51,694 bases of DNA from Pseudoxanthomonas sp. J35 (lineage in GTDB: Bacteria > Pseudomonadota > Gammaproteobacteria > Xanthomonadales > Xanthomonadaceae): assembly GCF_000513995.1 (NCBI RefSeq), contig NZ_KI911337.1, forward strand, positions 115,732 through 167,425, in the 5' to 3' direction. Below the pieces are notes generated by a model. That model was not told the origin of the DNA and did no database searches. It saw nothing but the letters and a program-made list of their open reading frames with translations. The first letter of the stretch is position 1. Every line of letters begins with the position of its first letter. The position numbers and the translations under genes were made by a program. Below are positions 1-8,282 of this stretch, piece by piece.

Positions 1-52
1 GCCAGTTGCCTGGCCGCTGCGCTGCGGCGTGATGGGTGGGAGTGGTGGGCTT

Positions 53-190
53 CGGACGGAGCCGCGGCAGCGCGGGGGTATGCCGCATCGCGCGGTTCCG
101 CGTCCTGCTCCAACGCGCGAGCGCAGCACATCCCTGTGCTGCTTGCGGCATACCCCCGCACTACCGCGCCTTCGGGAGCGTTGGGGACGT
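53..190. repeat. Long palindromic intergenic element, copy 1
   Basis: Perfect 15-bp inverted repeats GCGGGGGTATGCCGC (72–86) and GCGGCATACCCCCGC (145–159) enclose a 58-nt core (87–144). The core carries two smaller hairpin-forming motifs, CGCGG-TT-CCGCG near 91–102 and a CAGCACA/TGTGCTG pair near 124–141. The outer stem extends imperfectly through CCGCGGCAG on the left. Positions 53–86 are identical to 51210–51243 in the second copy. The core matches the reverse complement of the second copy's core. No gene is seen in 1–266. Short reading frames across the element are by-products of the repeat and do not look like proteins. Confidence 0.9.
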
Positions 191-266
191 GGCTTCGATT
201 GGCGCGCCGGGAGCCTGGCTGACACTCGGAGCGCGGCTATTGGAGGCCGTACGAGTCGCGACTGCA

Positions 267-1174
267 TCAGGGCGCCGTCGTCGGCGGCGGCACACTACTG
301 ATCCCCGATTCGCGCAGCCGCTGCCGGGAGTGCGCGCGTTCGTCGATCACGGCGGTGATCAGGGCGCCGGCGAAGAACACAACGGCGGCGTAGTACATCC
401 ACATCAGGAGCAGGACCAGGGCGCCCATCGAGCCGTAGGCGCTGCCGGGGGCGGCCTGGGCCAGGTAGAGGCCGATCAGGTAGCGGCCCAGGGCGAACAG
501 GAGGGCGGTGATGGCGCCGCCGAGCAGGGCCTGTGGCGCCAGGCGACGCGGCGGTCGGGCAGGTAGTGGTAGAGGAAGGCGAAGCCCACCGTGTAGAGCA
601 GCAGGGTGGTCACGTAGCCGACGATGGGCAGCACCGAGGGCAGGCGTGCGAACACGACCTGCAGGGCGGTGGTGGCGATCATCGAGACGATCAGCAGGAA
701 ACCCAGTGCCAGCACCACGCCCAGCGAGAACACGCGCTTGCGCAGCCAGGCGCGCAGGCCGCCGAGCTGTTCGCCGCCGGTGCGGAAGATCAGGTTCAGT
801 GCGCCCTGCAGCTGGGCGAACACCACCGTGGAGCCGATGAACAGCAGGGCCATGCTCCACCAGCCGGCAAGCGAGCCGACGTCCGGCTGCTGGTCGGCAT
901 TGCGCAGCACGGTCTGGGCCACGGCGGCGGCCTCGGCGCCGGCAAGGTCGTGGATCTGGGCGACCAGCGAGGCCTGGGCGGGCGGGTACAGCGAGGCGGT
1001 GAGCCACAGCAGCAGCACCAGCAGCGGGGCCAGCGAGAGCAGGGTGTAGAAGGACAGCGAGGCGGCCTGGGTCACCAGGTCGGCTTCGACGAAGCGGCGC
1101 AGCAGCGCCGCCGGCAGGCTTTCCCGCAGGCGTTCGAGATGGCGGCGCAGCTTGGCGGGGGATGGCCGCTTCAT
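267..1174 (-). pseudogene. YihY/BrkB (RbN-like) membrane protein, frameshifted
   Basis: YihY/BrkB-family inner-membrane protein. The family was once called ribonuclease BN, but its true function is uncertain. The N-terminal part (start 1174) reads through FVEADLVTQAASLSFYTLLS and several hydrophobic helices to the FLYHYLPDRRVAWR region. It then runs out of frame near 528–536. The expected continuation, a Gly-Gly stretch followed by LLFALGRYLIGLYL, GSMGALVLLLMWMYYAAVV and a charged tail, is intact in a second frame and stops at 267. Joining the halves needs loss of two bases or gain of one in the sequence CGCCACAGGCCC (coding strand). Together they give a near-normal family length of about 300 residues. 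It is either a real inactivating indel or a sequencing error. It lies downstream of the GNAT gene on the same strand. Confidence 0.75.
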
Positions 1175-1237
1175 CGCAGTGGCAGGTGGGGCATGGACCC
1201 AAGCCTTGCGCGTGCGATGTGGCCGGTGCGTGAGCGG

Positions 1238-1738
1238 TCAGGCCGCGGCGCTGGCGGCGAGGGCGCGGAGGGCTTCGCCGTCGAGGCGCTGCACGGTCCA
1301 TTCGTCCATCGGCCGGGCGCCGAGGCTGCGGTAGAACTCGATCGCCGGGGTGTTCCAGTCCAGTACCGACCATTCGAAGCGGCCGTAGCCGCGCGACACG
1401 GCCAAGGCAGCCAGGTGGACCATCAGCTTGCGGCCGATGCCGCGGCCGCGGAATTCCGGGCGCACGAACAGGTCTTCCAGGTACAGGCCGGGCTTGCCGA
1501 GGAAGGTCGAGAAGGAGATGAAGAACAGGGCGAAGCCGGCCGGCGTGCCGTCGCATTCGGCGATCACGACTTCGGCCGCCGGGCGCGGGCCGAACAGCGC
1601 CGCTTCCACGTCCTCGGGGGTGGCCACCGCTTCGTGGGCCAGGCGTTCGTATTCGGCCAGGGCGCCGATCAGCTCGAGGATCAGCGGGATGTCGGCCGGG
1701 GTGGCCGGGCGCAGGTCGATCTTGGCGTCGGTGGACAT
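1238..1738 (-). CDS. GNAT family N-acetyltransferase
   Basis: A 166-residue protein of the GCN5-related N-acetyltransferase fold, transferring an acetyl group from acetyl-CoA to an unidentified amine. It starts MSTDAKIDLRPATPADIP, the usual first strand of the fold. The acetyl-CoA loop is LFVRPEFRGRGIGRKLM (R-x-x-G-x-G/A type). It is followed by a helix and WNTPAIEFYRSLGA, the conserved C-terminal motif of this subgroup, which resembles spermidine/diamine acetyltransferases. An upstream in-frame ATG at 1828 would add 30 Arg/Pro-rich residues with no family support, so 1738 is preferred. No clear ribosome binding site was seen. The substrate cannot be told from sequence. Confidence 0.85.
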   Translation of the reverse strand: MSTDAKIDLRPATPADIPLILELIGALAEYERLAHEAVATPEDVEAALFGPRPAAEVVIAECDGTPAGFALFFISFSTFLGKPGLYLEDLFVRPEFRGRGIGRKLMVHLAALAVSRGYGRFEWSVLDWNTPAIEFYRSLGARPMDEWTVQRLDGEALRALAASAAA

Positions 1739-1871
1739 CGGCGAGGGGCGGGCAGGGGTGGAACGTCCCATTGTGGCCTGTCTTCGCGCGCGCCGTGGCG
1801 CAATGACGGCCGATCCGCGATCGCGCATGGTCGCGGCGGTGCCGGCGCACGCGGGTCGGCACCGGAAGGCA

Positions 1872-1898
1872 GGGTGGCGGGCTCCGACCCGGCCACCC
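1872..1898 (-). terminator. Hairpin after yqeY
   Basis: GGGTGGC and GCCACCC arms with an inner GGG/CCC pairing and a short loop, just past the yqeY stop codon. There is no T-tract, so it may be only an RNA-stabilising or attenuating hairpin. Confidence 0.4.
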
Positions 1899-1910
1899 CG
1901 CGGGCGGGCC

Positions 1911-2372
1911 TCAGCCGGCCAGGCGGCGCTTCACCAGGGCCGAGACCTGGCCCATGTCGGCCTGGCCGGCCAGCTGCGGCTTGAGCACGCCCATCAGCTT
2001 GCCCATGTCGGCGGGGCCGGGGGCGCCCCCGCTTTCACCAGACATGAGGGCGATGGCGGCGTCGATCGCGGCCAGGATCGCGGCCTCGTCCAGCTTGGCC
2101 GGCAGGTAGCGCTGGATCACCGCGATCTCGGCGCGCTCGACGGCGGCCAGGTCCTCGCGGCCGGCGCCCTCGTACTGGGAGACCGAGTCCTTGCGCTGCT
2201 TGACCATCCTGTCGAGCACGGCCAGCACGGCGGCATCGTCCAGCTCCACGCGCTCGTCCACTTCCTTCTGCTTGATCGCGGCGTTGATCAGCCGGATCAC
2301 GCCCAGCGTGTCCTTGTCGCCGCCCTTCATGGCGGCCTTCATGTCGTCGGTCAGTCGCTGCTTCAGGCTCAT
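1911..2372 (-). CDS. yqeY: GatB/YqeY domain-containing protein
   Basis: A 153-residue protein made almost entirely of the YqeY/GatB tail-like helical domain, thought to bind tRNA or act near amidotransferases; its exact role is not settled. The N-terminal MSLKQRLTDDMKAAMKGGDK and the following VIRLINAAIKQKEVD are the family signature. The C-terminus PADMGKLMGVLKPQLAGQAD fits the GatB C-terminal fold. Start 2372 has an AAAGGT-type ribosome binding site. The longer in-frame start at 2438 would run into the rpsU terminator hairpin. It follows rpsU, as in many proteobacteria. Confidence 0.92.
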   Translation of the reverse strand: MSLKQRLTDDMKAAMKGGDKDTLGVIRLINAAIKQKEVDERVELDDAAVLAVLDRMVKQRKDSVSQYEGAGREDLAAVERAEIAVIQRYLPAKLDEAAILAAIDAAIALMSGESGGAPGPADMGKLMGVLKPQLAGQADMGQVSALVKRRLAG

Positions 2373-2437
2373 GGCAATACCTTTCGGAAGGGAGGGCGGG
2401 CCGCCGCGCGCAGCGCGACGTGCTTCTGCAGGGAACA

Positions 2438-2470
2438 CAAAAAGCCGGCCACGCTCGCGTGCCGGCTTTC
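2438..2470 (-). terminator. Rho-independent terminator after rpsU
   Basis: On the minus strand, a GAAAGCCGGC arm pairs with GCCGGCTTTTT across an 11-nt loop and ends in a run of five T residues, 55 bp downstream of the rpsU stop. yqeY begins beyond it, so its transcription would depend on read-through or its own promoter. Confidence 0.8.
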
Positions 2471-2524
2471 GGTTGCCTCTCGTCGGAACGACCCGGCCGC
2501 ACGGGCGGCCAGGGCGACGCTACG

Positions 2525-2740
2525 TCAGTACAGGCGCTGGCGCTTGGTGACGTCGCGCGACATCCGGCGCATCTGGCGCTTCACCGCCGCGGCGGCCTTG
2601 CGCTTGCGCTCCTGGGTCGGCTTCTCGTAGAACTCGCGCTTGCGGGTTTCGGCCAGGACGCCGGCCTTCTCGCAGGTGCGCTTGAAACGGCGCAGAGCGA
2701 ACTCGAAAGGCTCGTTCTCACGGACTTTGACGCTGGGCAT
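2525..2740 (-). CDS. rpsU: 30S ribosomal protein S21
   Basis: A 71-residue small basic ribosomal protein of the 30S subunit, needed for initiation on natural mRNAs. It matches S21 end to end: [20 protein letters not shown], then [20 protein letters not shown] and a basic tail ending KRQRLY. Length is normal. Start 2740 is preceded by a GGAG ribosome binding site. It is divergent from tsaD with about 124 bp between, the classical arrangement beside the macromolecular-synthesis operon. dnaG and rpoD are not in the window; whether they lie beyond the left edge cannot be seen. Confidence 0.98.
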   Translation of the reverse strand: MPSVKVRENEPFEFALRRFKRTCEKAGVLAETRKREFYEKPTQERKRKAAAAVKRQMRRMSRDVTKRQRLY

Positions 2741-2864
2741 GGAATCTCCGGTGCACAAATAACCGGGCCGGGCCCGGTGAGCCGCGTATGATAGCGGGGT
2801 CCCGTGGCCGGCTGCAAGCCGGTCCGGGCTTTTTCTTTCCCTCCCCCGCACCCATCTGTCCCCC

Positions 2865-3905
2865 ATGCGCGTCCTCGGCATCGAAACCTCCTGCGACGAG
2901 ACCGGCGTAGCCGTCTACGACACGGCCTTTCCCGGCCCGGCCGGCCTGCGGGCCCACGCGGTCTACAGCCAGATCGCCCTGCACGCCGAGTACGGCGGCG
3001 TGGTCCCCGAACTGGCCAGCCGCGACCACGTACGCAAGTTGCTGCCCCTGGTCCGCCAGACCCTGGCCGAGGCCGGGCTGGCGACCTCCGACCTCGACGG
3101 GGTGGCCTATACGGCCGGCCCGGGCCTGGTCGGGGCCCTGCTGGTGGGCGCCGGCACCGCGCGGGCGCTGGCCTGGGCGCTGGACGTGCCGGCGGTGGGG
3201 GTCCATCACATGGAAGGCCACCTGCTGGCCCCGCTGATGGAGGACGACCCGCCGCAACCGCCGTTCGTGGCCCTGCTGGTCTCCGGCGGCCATACCCAGC
3301 TGGTAGCGGTGGAGGCGATCGGCCGCTACCGCCTGCTGGGCGAGACCCTGGACGACGCCGCCGGCGAGGCCTTCGACAAGACCGCCAAGCTGATGGGCCT
3401 GCCGTATCCGGGCGGTCCGCAACTGGCCGCGCTGGCCGAGAAGGGCACGCCAGGCGCGTTCCGCTTCGCCCGGCCGATGACCGACCGGCCCGGGCTGGAC
3501 TTCAGCTTCAGCGGGCTGAAGACCCAGGTACTGCTGGCCTGGCAGCAGTCGGACCAGTCGGAACAGACCCGCGCCGACATCGCCCGCGGCTTCGAGGACG
3601 CGGTGGTCGACACCCTGGCCATCAAGTGCGAGCGCGCGCTGGACGCGGCCGGCAGCAACACCCTGGTGATCGCCGGCGGCGTCGGCGCCAACAAGCGCCT
3701 GCGCGCGAAGCTGCAGGCCATGTGCGCGCACCGCGGCGGCCGCGCCTGCTTCCCGCGGCCTGCGCTGTGCACCGACAACGGCGCGATGATCGCCTTCGCC
3801 GGCGCGCTGCGCCTGGAAGCCGGACAGCGCGAGGATGCTTCGGTCAACGTCACGCCACGGTGGGATATGGCGTTGCTGCCGCCGTTGGTGGCGGGAAAGC
3901 CGTGA
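2865..3905 (+). CDS. tsaD: tRNA N6-threonylcarbamoyladenosine transferase TsaD
   Basis: A 346-residue cytoplasmic enzyme. With TsaB and TsaE it moves threonylcarbamoyl from the TsaC product onto A37 of ANN-decoding tRNAs. The N-terminus [19 protein letters not shown] carries the phosphate-binding motif. Metal ligands H115 and H119 sit in [15 protein letters not shown], the [10 protein letters not shown] segment and [10 protein letters not shown] complete the ASKHA-type fold. Length and ends are normal. The partner tsaC lies at 36966–37529 in this window. The stop codon overlaps the beginning of the GATTCGG repeats. Confidence 0.98.
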   Translation: MRVLGIETSCDETGVAVYDTAFPGPAGLRAHAVYSQIALHAEYGGVVPELASRDHVRKLLPLVRQTLAEAGLATSDLDGVAYTAGPGLVGALLVGAGTARALAWALDVPAVGVHHMEGHLLAPLMEDDPPQPPFVALLVSGGHTQLVAVEAIGRYRLLGETLDDAAGEAFDKTAKLMGLPYPGGPQLAALAEKGTPGAFRFARPMTDRPGLDFSFSGLKTQVLLAWQQSDQSEQTRADIARGFEDAVVDTLAIKCERALDAAGSNTLVIAGGVGANKRLRAKLQAMCAHRGGRACFPRPALCTDNGAMIAFAGALRLEAGQREDASVNVTPRWDMALLPPLVAGKP

Positions 3906-3930
3906 TTCGGGATTGGTGATTCGGGATTCG
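3904..3930. repeat. GATTCGG heptamer repeats (about four units)
   Basis: Units GATTCGG, GATTGGT, GATTCGG and a partial GATTCG follow each other directly, starting inside the region of the tsaD stop codon. They are the reverse complement of the CCGAATC array at 4028–4088. The two arrays can pair in the transcript. Confidence 0.85.
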
Positions 3931-3968
3931 CAAGAGCAGAAGCGAAAGGCACAGCAGAAGAAGCAAAG

Positions 3969-3996
3969 AGCGAAAAGCGAAAAGCGAAAAGCGAAA
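3969..3996. repeat. AGCGAAA tandem heptamers (four units)
   Basis: Four perfect copies of AGCGAAA lie inside an unusually A-rich stretch (about 3930–4000) between tsaD and folB. The stretch contrasts with the GC-rich surroundings and would sit in the loop between the two pairing heptamer arrays. Confidence 0.9.
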
Positions 3997-4027
3997 AGCA
4001 CGGGCCCAGGTTGCTACCATCCTCATC

Positions 4028-4088
4028 GAATCCCGAATCCCGAATCCCGAATCCCGAATCCCGAATCCCGAATCCCGAATCCCGAATC
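4028..4088. repeat. GAATCCC tandem heptamers (eight full units)
   Basis: Eight perfect GAATCCC units starting at 4028, 4035, 4042, 4049, 4056, 4063, 4070 and 4077, plus a partial ninth, ending 10 bp before the folB start. Such arrays are common between genes in Xanthomonadaceae. Translated, they give a spurious PNPES-type repeat. The 7-bp unit means that copy-number changes shift the frame of anything reading through, but folB starts after it. Confidence 0.95.
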
Positions 4089-4098
4089 ACAGCTCCCA

Positions 4099-4458
4099 AT
4101 GGACAAAGTTTTCATCGAAGGCCTCGAGATCGAGGCGCTGATCGGCATCTACGACTGGGAGCGGCGGATCCGCCAGCCGCTGCGCTTCGACCTGGAGATG
4201 GCCTTCGACAACCGCGTGCCGGCGGCCAGCGACGACATCGCCGACACGCTGGACTACAAGGCGGTCAGCAAGCGCCTGATCGAGTTCGTGGGGCAGTCGG
4301 ACTTCGGCCTGGTCGAGACCCTGGCCGAGCGCTGCGCGGCGATCGTGATGGAGGAGTTCGGCGTGCGCTGGCTGCGGCTGAAGCTGAGCAAGCCCGGTGC
4401 GGTGCGCGGCGCGCAGGCGGTGGGCGTGGTGATCGAGCGCGGCGTGCGGGAGGCCTGA
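4099..4458 (+). CDS. folB: Dihydroneopterin aldolase
   Basis: A 119-residue cytoplasmic enzyme converting 7,8-dihydroneopterin to 6-hydroxymethyl-7,8-dihydropterin and glycolaldehyde in folate synthesis. The whole FolB fold is present: MDKVFIEGLEIEALIGIYDW, then DTLDYKAVSKRLIEFV, VETLAERCAAIV and LKLSKPGAVRGAQAVGVVIE (K-P motif of the active site). Start 4099 is chosen because homology begins there. An open frame runs upstream through the heptamer repeats but has no protein-like content. The ribosome binding site is poor. The product feeds FolK, encoded 4.7 kb downstream. Confidence 0.95.
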   Translation: MDKVFIEGLEIEALIGIYDWERRIRQPLRFDLEMAFDNRVPAASDDIADTLDYKAVSKRLIEFVGQSDFGLVETLAERCAAIVMEEFGVRWLRLKLSKPGAVRGAQAVGVVIERGVREA

Positions 4459-4462
4459 GCGG

Positions 4463-5752
4463 ATGCTGGTGATCGCGGGCATGGAGGCCGTCACCGTGCG
4501 TTGGCTGGAAGTGGCGCGGACCACGCTGGAACCCTATCCCTGGGCCTACACCCTGCTGGTGCTGGCGGCGTTGCTGCTGCTGTCCGGCCTGGCCAACCTG
4601 GTGACGAAGAAGATCCTGCTGCGCGGCCTGCACCGCGTGGTGGGCATGCTCGTGCGCAGCGAGGACAGGGAAGCGCCGTACCGGCTCAAGGTGATCCCGC
4701 GCCTGGCCAACGTGGTGCCGGCACTGGTCATCGCCCTCGGCATCGACTGGGTGCCGGGCATGCCGGACCCGGTGGTGGCCTTCGTCCACGGCGCCTGCAA
4801 GGTCTGGATCGTGCTGACCGTGGCGCTGGCGATGGCGCACGCGCTGGACGCGCTCAACATCGTCTACGAGCGCCGCCCTGAGGCGCGCACGCGTCCGATC
4901 AAGGGCTACCTGCAAGTGGCCAAGCTGGCGATCTTCGTGGTCGCCGGCCTGTCGGTCGTGGCGACCCTGGCCGGGGTGCGCATGCTGCACCTGGTTACCG
5001 GCCTGGGCGCGGCCACCGCGGTGCTGATGCTGGTGTTCCAGGACACCATCCTGTCCTTCGTGGCCAGCGTGCAGATCAGCAGCGACGGCCGCGTGCGGGT
5101 GGGCGACTGGATCGAGATGCCCAGCCAGAACGCCGATGGCGACGTGGTCGACATCGCCCTGCACACGGTCACCGTGCAGAACTGGGACAAGACCGTCACC
5201 ACCATCCCGACCAAGAAGCTGATCAGCGAGTCGTTCAAGAACTGGCGCGGGATGCAGGAAGCCGGCGGCCGCCGGATCAAGCGCGCGCTGTACCTGGACC
5301 AGGGCAGCGTGCGCTTCCTCGACGCGGAGGAGCGGCAGAAGCTCAAGCGCTTCGCCCTGCTGCGCGAGTACCTGGAGGCGAAGGAGCGCGAGCTGGCCGA
5401 ATGGAACGCCGGCCTCGGCGAGGACGGGCAGCTGCCGGTCAACGCGCGCCGCATCACCAACCTCGGCACCTTCCGCGCCTACGTGGAGCGCTACCTGCGC
5501 CGCCATCCGCAGGTCCACCAGGGGATGACCCTGCTGGTGCGCCAGCTGCAGCCGGGCGCCACCGGCATCCCGCTGGAGATCTACTGCTTCACCAACGACA
5601 CACGCTGGGCCGTATACGAAGGCATCCAGGCGGACATCTTCGACCACCTTCTGGCGATCCTGCCGGAGTTCGGGCTACGCGTGTTCCAGGAGCCCGGCGG
5701 AGCGGATTTCCGCGCCCTGCTGGCGCCCGGCGACGGCGCGCCGGCCCCTTGA
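4463..5752 (+). CDS. Mechanosensitive ion channel, YbdG-type MscS family
   Basis: A 429-residue inner-membrane protein of the MscS superfamily, closest in layout to E. coli YbdG, which helps cells survive mild hypo-osmotic shock. There are several N-terminal membrane helices. A pore-lining helix region follows (GLGAATAVLMLVFQDTILSF), then the MscS beta-domain with RVGDWIEMPSQNADGDV and HTVTVQNWDKTVTTIPTKKL. A roughly 50-residue charged insertion around residues 275–345, typical of YbdG, comes next. The C-terminal cage includes GIPLEIYCFTNDTRWAVYEG. It begins 4 bp after folB stops, so the two are probably co-transcribed. A second ATG at 4481 is an equally possible start. Confidence 0.93.
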   Translation: MLVIAGMEAVTVRWLEVARTTLEPYPWAYTLLVLAALLLLSGLANLVTKKILLRGLHRVVGMLVRSEDREAPYRLKVIPRLANVVPALVIALGIDWVPGMPDPVVAFVHGACKVWIVLTVALAMAHALDALNIVYERRPEARTRPIKGYLQVAKLAIFVVAGLSVVATLAGVRMLHLVTGLGAATAVLMLVFQDTILSFVASVQISSDGRVRVGDWIEMPSQNADGDVVDIALHTVTVQNWDKTVTTIPTKKLISESFKNWRGMQEAGGRRIKRALYLDQGSVRFLDAEERQKLKRFALLREYLEAKERELAEWNAGLGEDGQLPVNARRITNLGTFRAYVERYLRRHPQVHQGMTLLVRQLQPGATGIPLEIYCFTNDTRWAVYEGIQADIFDHLLAILPEFGLRVFQEPGGADFRALLAPGDGAPAP

Positions 5753-5824
5753 CGCCCGCCGCGGGCGCGTGCATGTTGCAGTGCACAAGCCGGTGCGGGG
5801 GTGCCGGCATGCCAGGCGGGTGCG

Positions 5825-7270
5825 ATGGACTGGAGCAAGTACCGGACACCGTCCTTTGACGAGCTGATCGGGCCCGAGGGCCTGCCGCGCCCGGCCGCGC
5901 GGCCGCTGGTCGAGTACCTGTCCGGGCTGTCCGGGCGCGAACTGGCCGAGCGCCAGCTCGCCGCCGACGTCGCCGCCCGGGTCATGGGCATCACCTTCAC
6001 CGTGTACAGCGACGGCCGCAACGTCGACCGCACCCTGCCTTTCGACCTGATCCCGCGGATCCTCGACCGCCGCGAGTGGCAGCGCACCGAGGCCGGCCTC
6101 AAGCAGCGCATGCGCGCGCTCAACCTGTTCATCGGCGACATCTACGGCGCGCAGAAGATCGTCCGCGACAAGGTGTTCCCGGCCTCGCTGCTGAAGCAGT
6201 CGGTGAACTTCCGCCCGCAGTGCGTGGGCGTGCGCCCGCCGCTGGACGTGTGGGCGCACATCTGCGGCTCGGACCTGGTGCGCGACGCCGACGGCACCCT
6301 GTACGCGCTGGAGGACAACCTGCGCATCCCCTCGGGCGTGTCGTACATGCTCGAGAACCGCATGGTCGCCAAGCGCGTGTTTCCGGAGCTGTTCGAGACC
6401 AGCGCGATCCTGCCGGTGGACGACTACCCGGCGCAGCTGTACGACACCCTCGCCGCGCTGTCGCCGCGGCCGGGCGACACCCCGGTGATCGCGCTGCTGA
6501 CCCCGGGCGTGTTCAACAGCGCCTACTTCGAGCACGCTTACCTGGCCCAGGCGATGGGCATCGAGCTGGTCGAAGGCGGCGACCTGTTCGTCGCCGACGA
6601 CGACTGCACCTACATGCGCACCGTGTACGGCCCGCAGCGGGTGGACGTGATCTACCGGCGCGTGGACGACCTGTTCCTCGACCCGGAGGTCTTCCATCCC
6701 GACTCGCTGCTGGGCGTGCCCGGGCTGATCCGCAGCTGGCGAGCCGGCAAGGTCGCCCTGGCCAACGCGCCCGGCGCGGGCGTGGCCGACGACAAGGTCG
6801 TGTTCGCCTACGTGCCGAAGATGATCCGCTACTACCTGGACGAGGAGCCGATCCTGCCGAACGTGCCCAGCTACCTGTGCCACAACGCCAGGGACCGCAG
6901 GTACGTGCTCGAGCACCTGCACGAGCTGGTGGTGAAGCCGGCCAACGAGTCCGGCGGCTACGGCATGCTGATCGGCCCGCGCGCCAGCAGGAAGGAGCGC
7001 GAGAAGTTCCGCGCGCTGATCGAGGCCGACCCGCGCAACTACATGGCCCAGCCGACCCTGTCGCTGTCCACCGCGCCGATCGTCGCCGACGAGGGCCCGG
7101 CGCCGCGGCACATCGACCTGCGCCCGTTCATCCTCTCGCGCGAGGACACCTACGTCACCACCGGCGGCCTGACCCGGGTGGCGATGACCGAAGGCTCGCT
7201 GGTGGTGAATTCCTCGCAGGGCGGCGGCGCCAAGGACACCTGGGTGGTCGACCTGGAGGAGATGGGCTGA
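5825..7270 (+). CDS. Circularly permuted ATP-grasp protein (Anbu locus)
   Basis: A 481-residue protein of the circularly permuted ATP-grasp group (DUF404/DUF407 in older naming). It is predicted to form peptide or amide bonds with ATP as an amidoligase; its substrate is unknown. Recognisable parts are the N-terminal YLSGLSGRELAERQ, NLFIGDIYGAQ, the DNLRIPSGVSYMLENR segment and the ATP-grasp core ELVVKPANESGGYGMLIGP. The C-terminal SREDTYVTTGGLTRVAMTEG and VVNSSQGGGAKDTWV follow. The start MDWSKYRTPSFDE at 5825 is preferred over an ATG eight codons upstream. Its TGA overlaps the ATG of the alpha-E gene (TGATG), so translation is probably coupled. Confidence 0.93.
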   Translation: MDWSKYRTPSFDELIGPEGLPRPAARPLVEYLSGLSGRELAERQLAADVAARVMGITFTVYSDGRNVDRTLPFDLIPRILDRREWQRTEAGLKQRMRALNLFIGDIYGAQKIVRDKVFPASLLKQSVNFRPQCVGVRPPLDVWAHICGSDLVRDADGTLYALEDNLRIPSGVSYMLENRMVAKRVFPELFETSAILPVDDYPAQLYDTLAALSPRPGDTPVIALLTPGVFNSAYFEHAYLAQAMGIELVEGGDLFVADDDCTYMRTVYGPQRVDVIYRRVDDLFLDPEVFHPDSLLGVPGLIRSWRAGKVALANAPGAGVADDKVVFAYVPKMIRYYLDEEPILPNVPSYLCHNARDRRYVLEHLHELVVKPANESGGYGMLIGPRASRKEREKFRALIEADPRNYMAQPTLSLSTAPIVADEGPAPRHIDLRPFILSREDTYVTTGGLTRVAMTEGSLVVNSSQGGGAKDTWVVDLEEMG

Positions 7271-8199
7271 TGCTGTCCCGCGTCGCCAACCAGTTGTACT
7301 GGTTCAGCCGCTACCTGCGCCGGGCCGAGAACACCGCGCGCCTGGTCGGCGTGGGCAGCCTGCTGCAGCTGGACCTGCCGCGCTCGGTGCGCTTCACCTG
7401 GCGGCCGATGATCGCCACCGTCGGCGCCGAGGAGCTGTTCCTGGGCGTGCATCCGGAGCCGGACGAGGCCCATGTGCTCGACTTCCTGCTGCTGGACGCG
7501 CGCAACCCGTCCTCGTTGCGCAGCTCGGTGGACCAGGCCCGCGAGATCCTGCGCGGCATCCGCGACGCGCTGCCGCAGGAGGTGTGGGAAGCGGTCAACG
7601 ACCTGCACCTGTACATCGACGGCGACGGCGGGCGCGTGCTGACCCGCCGCTACCGCATGGACTTCATCGGCCGCATCACCGACGGCTGCCTCAAGGTCTC
7701 CGGCCTGCTGCAGGCCAACGTCAGTCGCGACATCGGCTTCCATTTCCTGCGCCTGGGCACGGCGCTGGAACAGGCCGACATGACCACCCGCATCATCGAC
7801 GCCGGCGCCTCCGGCCTGGTCACCCCGCGCCACGAGGAGGACCGGGAGGCGTTCCAGAACATGCAGTGGATGGCGGTGCTGCGCGCGCTGGCCGCCTACC
7901 AGATGTACCGCCGCCACGTGCGCCAGCGCGTCTCGGCCGCGCATGCGCTGAGCTTCCTGCTGCACGACACCGAATTCCCGCGCAGCGTGCAGTTCTGCCT
8001 GAGCCGGCTGCAGCGGATCCTGCCGTCGATGCCGCCGCGCCCGCCGGTGGACCGCGCGCTTGTCCGCGTCAGCGGCCTGGTGCGCCAGGCCGATCCGGCG
8101 ATGCTGGCCGCCGGCGACCCGGCGCGGTTCATGGACGAGGCCCAGCTCTACCTCGGCCGCCTGCACGCGGCCATCGCCGAGGGCTACTTCACGGGCTGA
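7270..8199 (+). CDS. Alpha-E domain-containing protein (Anbu locus)
   Basis: A 309-residue, mostly helical protein of the alpha-E (DUF403) family. It has no known activity by itself, but is always found beside or fused to the circularly permuted ATP-grasp protein. The family start MLSRVANQLYWFSRYLRRAE is intact. DIGFHFLRLGTALEQADMTT and AAHALSFLLHDTEFPRSV are the other conserved blocks. Length is normal. It overlaps the upstream ATP-grasp gene by one base and precedes anbu by 83 bp, consistent with a three-gene operon. Confidence 0.93.
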   Translation: MLSRVANQLYWFSRYLRRAENTARLVGVGSLLQLDLPRSVRFTWRPMIATVGAEELFLGVHPEPDEAHVLDFLLLDARNPSSLRSSVDQAREILRGIRDALPQEVWEAVNDLHLYIDGDGGRVLTRRYRMDFIGRITDGCLKVSGLLQANVSRDIGFHFLRLGTALEQADMTTRIIDAGASGLVTPRHEEDREAFQNMQWMAVLRALAAYQMYRRHVRQRVSAAHALSFLLHDTEFPRSVQFCLSRLQRILPSMPPRPPVDRALVRVSGLVRQADPAMLAAGDPARFMDEAQLYLGRLHAAIAEGYFTG

Positions 8200-8282
8200 A
8201 CCTGCGCTTCCCGCCCGCGGCCATGACGGCCGCACCCATGCCCCGGGTAGTAGAATCCTCGTACCGGAACCTGCAGATCGCC

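Noticed and set aside
29-301. Short proteins encoded within the palindromic element and its second copy
   Set aside because: They are by-products of the repeat in several frames and differ between copies in line with DNA structure, not protein conservation.
2741-2864. Strong promoter pair between rpsU and tsaD
   Set aside because: A TATGAT-like box exists near 2787, but no matching -35 was found on either strand, so it was not annotated.
4028-4088. CRISPR array
   Set aside because: Units are 7 bp with no spacers; these are simple tandem repeats. No CRISPR-like array was seen anywhere in the window.
3835-4098. N-terminal extension of FolB through the heptamer repeats
   Set aside because: The frame is open and in phase, but translates to PNPES repeats and Lys-rich sequence unlike FolB. 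The normal FolB length starts at 4099.
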